DNA from: Clostridiales bacterium UBA1728 | GTDB taxonomy: Bacteria > Bacillota > Clostridia > Oscillospirales > Oscillospiraceae | Reading direction: 5' to 3' | DNA: 6,803 nucleotides | Assembly: GCA_002315975.1 (NCBI GenBank) | Contig: DCIK01000043.1 | Location: forward strand, 1 to 6,803 | Shown: positions 4,662 to 6,803 of the stretch, piece by piece | Layout of the letters: every line of letters begins with the position of its first letter | Numbering within the stretch: the stretch's first letter is position 1 | The notes under the pieces: generated by a model | What the model saw: only the letters and a program-made list of their open reading frames with translations | What the model was told of the DNA's origin: nothing | Databases searched by the model: none | Program-made: the position numbers and the translations under genes

Positions 4662-6803
4662 TTATTCGTAGAGCGCCTTGAGCTTCAGCAGGTGCTGGTA
4701 GCGAGCCTTGGCGTTGGCCTCGTTCTTCTCGAAGAGGGTCTCAGCCCGCTCGGGGAACTCGGTGAAGAGACGGGAGTAACGGGCTTCGTTCTTCAGGAAG
4801 TCCTGATAGCCGCCCTTGGGCTCCTTGCTGTCAAGGGTGAAGGGCTTCTCCTCGCCGGGATTGTAGCGGAAGAGGTTCCAGTAGCCGCAGTCCACGGCCT
4901 TCTTCATCTCCAGCTGGCAGTTGGCCATGCCGCCCTTGATGCTGTGCATCTCGCAGGGGCTGTAGCCGATGATGAGGGAGGGGCCGTGCCAGGCCTCGGC
5001 CTCGCGGATGGCCTTGAGAGTCTGGTTCATGTTGGCGCCCATGGCCACCTGCGCCACGTAAACGTAGCCGTAGGTCATGGCGATTTCGGAGAGAGACTTG
5101 CTCTTGATCTCCTTGCCGGCAGCGGCAAACTCGGCCACCTGACCGATGTTGGAGGCCTTGGAGGCCTGTCCGCCGGTGTTGGAGTAAACCTCGGTGTTGA
5201 AGACGAACACATTCACATCCTCGCCGGAGGCCAGCACGTGGTCCAGACCGCCGAAGCCGATATCGAAGGCCCAGCCGTCGCCGCCGAAGATCCACACGGA
5301 CTTCTTGGAGAGGAATTCCTTCTCGGCCAGAACGGCCTTGGCCTCGGCGCAGTCGGCCTTCTCCAGAGCAGCCACCAGAGCGTCGGTGGCCTTGCCGTTT
5401 GCATCGGCATCGTTGTAGCTGTCGAGCCATGCCCTGGCCTCGGCGGCGGCAACGCCGTTCTCGGCAAGAGCCTGAATCTGCTTGCTCAGACGCTCGCGGA
5501 CGGTCTTCTGACCCAGATACATACCGTAGCCGTTCTCGGCGTTGTCCTCGAAGAGGGAGTTGGCCCAGGCGGTGCCCCTGCCCTTGGCGTTCTTCACATA
5601 GGGGGAGGTGGCAGCGGGGCCGCCCCAGATGGAGGAGCAGCCGGTGGCGTTGGAGATGATCATGCGCTCGCCGAAGAGCTGGGTCACGAGACGGGCATAG
5701 CTGGTCTCGGCGCAGCCGGCGCAGGAGCCGGAGAACTGCAGATAGGGCTTGAGGAACTGGCTCTTGACCACATTGTCGGGGCTGGCCACATCTTCCTTGA
5801 TGCTGACCTTCTCGCTCATGTAGTTGAACACATCCTGCTGCGCTTCCTGACTCTCCTGAGAGACCATCTTCAGGCTGTTGGTGGGGCAGATGCTCACGCA
5901 GACACCGCAGCCCATGCAGTCCATGGGAGAGATGCTCTGGATGAACTTATACTTGCCCTTGGTGAGCTTGTGATCCACGAAGCCCGCAGCGGCGGGAGCG
6001 CCGGCGACCTCCTCCTCGCTGAGGACGAAGGGACGGATGGTGGCGTGGGGGCAGACGAAGGCGCACTGGTTGCACTGGGCGCAGGTGGAGGGGTTCCACA
6101 CGGGCACGGTGGTGGACACGCCGCGCTTCTCGTAGGCGGAGGCGTTCAGCTCGAAGGTGCCGTCCTCATGGGGCAGGAAGGTGCTGACGGGCAGGCTGTC
6201 GCCGTCCATGCGGTTGACAACCTCCATGATGTTTTTGACCATATTCACGGTCTTCTCGAAGCCCTCGTAGGTGACGGTCTCCACCTTGTCCTCGGCGGTG
6301 GCCCAGTCGGCGGGGATGTCGATCTTCACGAAGGCAGTGGCGCCGGCATCGATGGCGGCGTAGTTGGCATCCACGATGTCCTGACCCTTCTTCAGGTAGG
6401 ACTTCTTGGCGGCCTCCTTCATGTAGCGGATGGCCTCCTCCTGGGGCATGACACCGGCCAGGGTGAAGAAGGCGGACTGGAGGATGGTATTGGTGCGCTT
6501 GCCCATGCCCACCTTCTGAGCCAGGTCAATGGCGTTGATGGTGTAGAGCTGCACATTGTTGCGGGCGATGTAGCGCTTGGAGGCCGCATCCAGCTTCTCA
6601 TTGAGCTCGTCGAAGTCCCACTGGCAGTTAATCATGAACACGCCGCCGTTCTTCACATCCTGCACGATGGGGAAGGCCTTGACGATATAGCTGGGGTTGT
6701 GGCAGGCCACGAAGTCGGCCTTGTTGATATAGTAGGGGCTCTTGATGGGGGTATCGCCGAAGCGCAGGTGGCTGATGGTCACGCCGCCGGTCTTCTTGGA
6801 GTC
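4662..6803 (-). CDS. nifJ: Pyruvate:ferredoxin (flavodoxin) oxidoreductase, C-terminal part
   Basis: The reading frame is open to the window edge, so 713 C-terminal residues are visible of a protein usually near 1,170-1,180; about 460 are missing. The enzyme oxidises pyruvate with CoA to acetyl-CoA and CO2 and reduces ferredoxin in the cytoplasm. In visible numbering, residues 1-200 are the gamma-type domain (GGVTISHLRFG at 6-16). Two 4Fe-4S clusters follow (Cys241, 244, 247, 251 and Cys296, 299, 302, 306). The thiamine diphosphate domain has proximal-cluster cysteines 361, 364, 389 and 617. GGDGWAFDIG (507-516) and NTEVYSNTGGQ (536-546) bind the cofactor; Asp509, Thr537 and Val539 have the spacing of the Mg ligands in the Desulfovibrio africanus enzyme. 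All key residues are present and the reading frame is unbroken. An in-frame GTG at 6782 is an internal Val codon, not the start. Confidence 0.97.
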   Translation of the reverse strand, partial: DSKKTGGVTISHLRFGDTPIKSPYYINKADFVACHNPSYIVKAFPIVQDVKNGGVFMINCQWDFDELNEKLDAASKRYIARNNVQLYTINAIDLAQKVGMGKRTNTILQSAFFTLAGVMPQEEAIRYMKEAAKKSYLKKGQDIVDANYAAIDAGATAFVKIDIPADWATAEDKVETVTYEGFEKTVNMVKNIMEVVNRMDGDSLPVSTFLPHEDGTFELNASAYEKRGVSTTVPVWNPSTCAQCNQCAFVCPHATIRPFVLSEEEVAGAPAAAGFVDHKLTKGKYKFIQSISPMDCMGCGVCVSICPTNSLKMVSQESQEAQQDVFNYMSEKVSIKEDVASPDNVVKSQFLKPYLQFSGSCAGCAETSYARLVTQLFGERMIISNATGCSSIWGGPAATSPYVKNAKGRGTAWANSLFEDNAENGYGMYLGQKTVRERLSKQIQALAENGVAAAEARAWLDSYNDADANGKATDALVAALEKADCAEAKAVLAEKEFLSKKSVWIFGGDGWAFDIGFGGLDHVLASGEDVNVFVFNTEVYSNTGGQASKASNIGQVAEFAAAGKEIKSKSLSEIAMTYGYVYVAQVAMGANMNQTLKAIREAEAWHGPSLIIGYSPCEMHSIKGGMANCQLEMKKAVDCGYWNLFRYNPGEEKPFTLDSKEPKGGYQDFLKNEARYSRLFTEFPERAETLFEKNEANAKARYQHLLKLKALYE

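Noticed and set aside
6780..6782. GTG as the start codon of the oxidoreductase gene
   Set aside because: The frame continues upstream to the window edge with family-matching residues (DSKKTGG), so this codon is an internal valine.

Overview
The window looks like chromosomal DNA from a GC-rich anaerobic Firmicute, most likely a gut Clostridia member of the Oscillospiraceae type. Supporting signs are a one-piece pyruvate:ferredoxin oxidoreductase, strong AGGAG-type ribosome binding sites, a TATAAT promoter with an extended -10, a short Gram-positive-style lipoprotein signal, and interspersed palindromes of a kind I associate with such genomes. The genus cannot be fixed from this sequence alone.

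All five protein genes lie on the minus strand, so transcription runs from high to low coordinates. (1) 6803-4662: the C-terminal 713 residues of pyruvate:ferredoxin oxidoreductase; its N-terminal part lies beyond the window edge. (2) 4661-4337: 325 bases without a gene. They hold a large compound palindrome (4495-4623), a probable terminator with a T7 tract (4434-4463), and a good promoter (4366-4394). (3) 4336-1945: a compact three-gene unit made of a TlpA/ResA-like thioredoxin lipoprotein, a methyltransferase-STAS fusion protein, and a DUF1638-family protein. The first two genes are 29 bases apart and the last two overlap in an ATGA. (4) 1944-1844: a small repeat cluster with a 14-base tandem duplication, an inverted repeat and a palindrome. 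(5) 1843-68: a Uup-like ABC-F ATPase, followed by a hairpin at 26-54 that is an inverted near-copy of the palindrome at 1872-1900.

The oxidoreductase supplies acetyl-CoA and reduced ferredoxin in central anaerobic metabolism and appears transcriptionally separate from what follows. The three-gene unit is the least explained part. It places an extracytoplasmic thiol-redox lipoprotein, a methyltransferase joined to a regulatory STAS domain, and a cysteine-containing protein of unknown function under one promoter. The ABC-F gene is a housekeeping-type ribosome or DNA-associated ATPase, and its bracketing by matching palindromes is notable. No tRNA, rRNA, CRISPR array, transposase or phage gene was seen.
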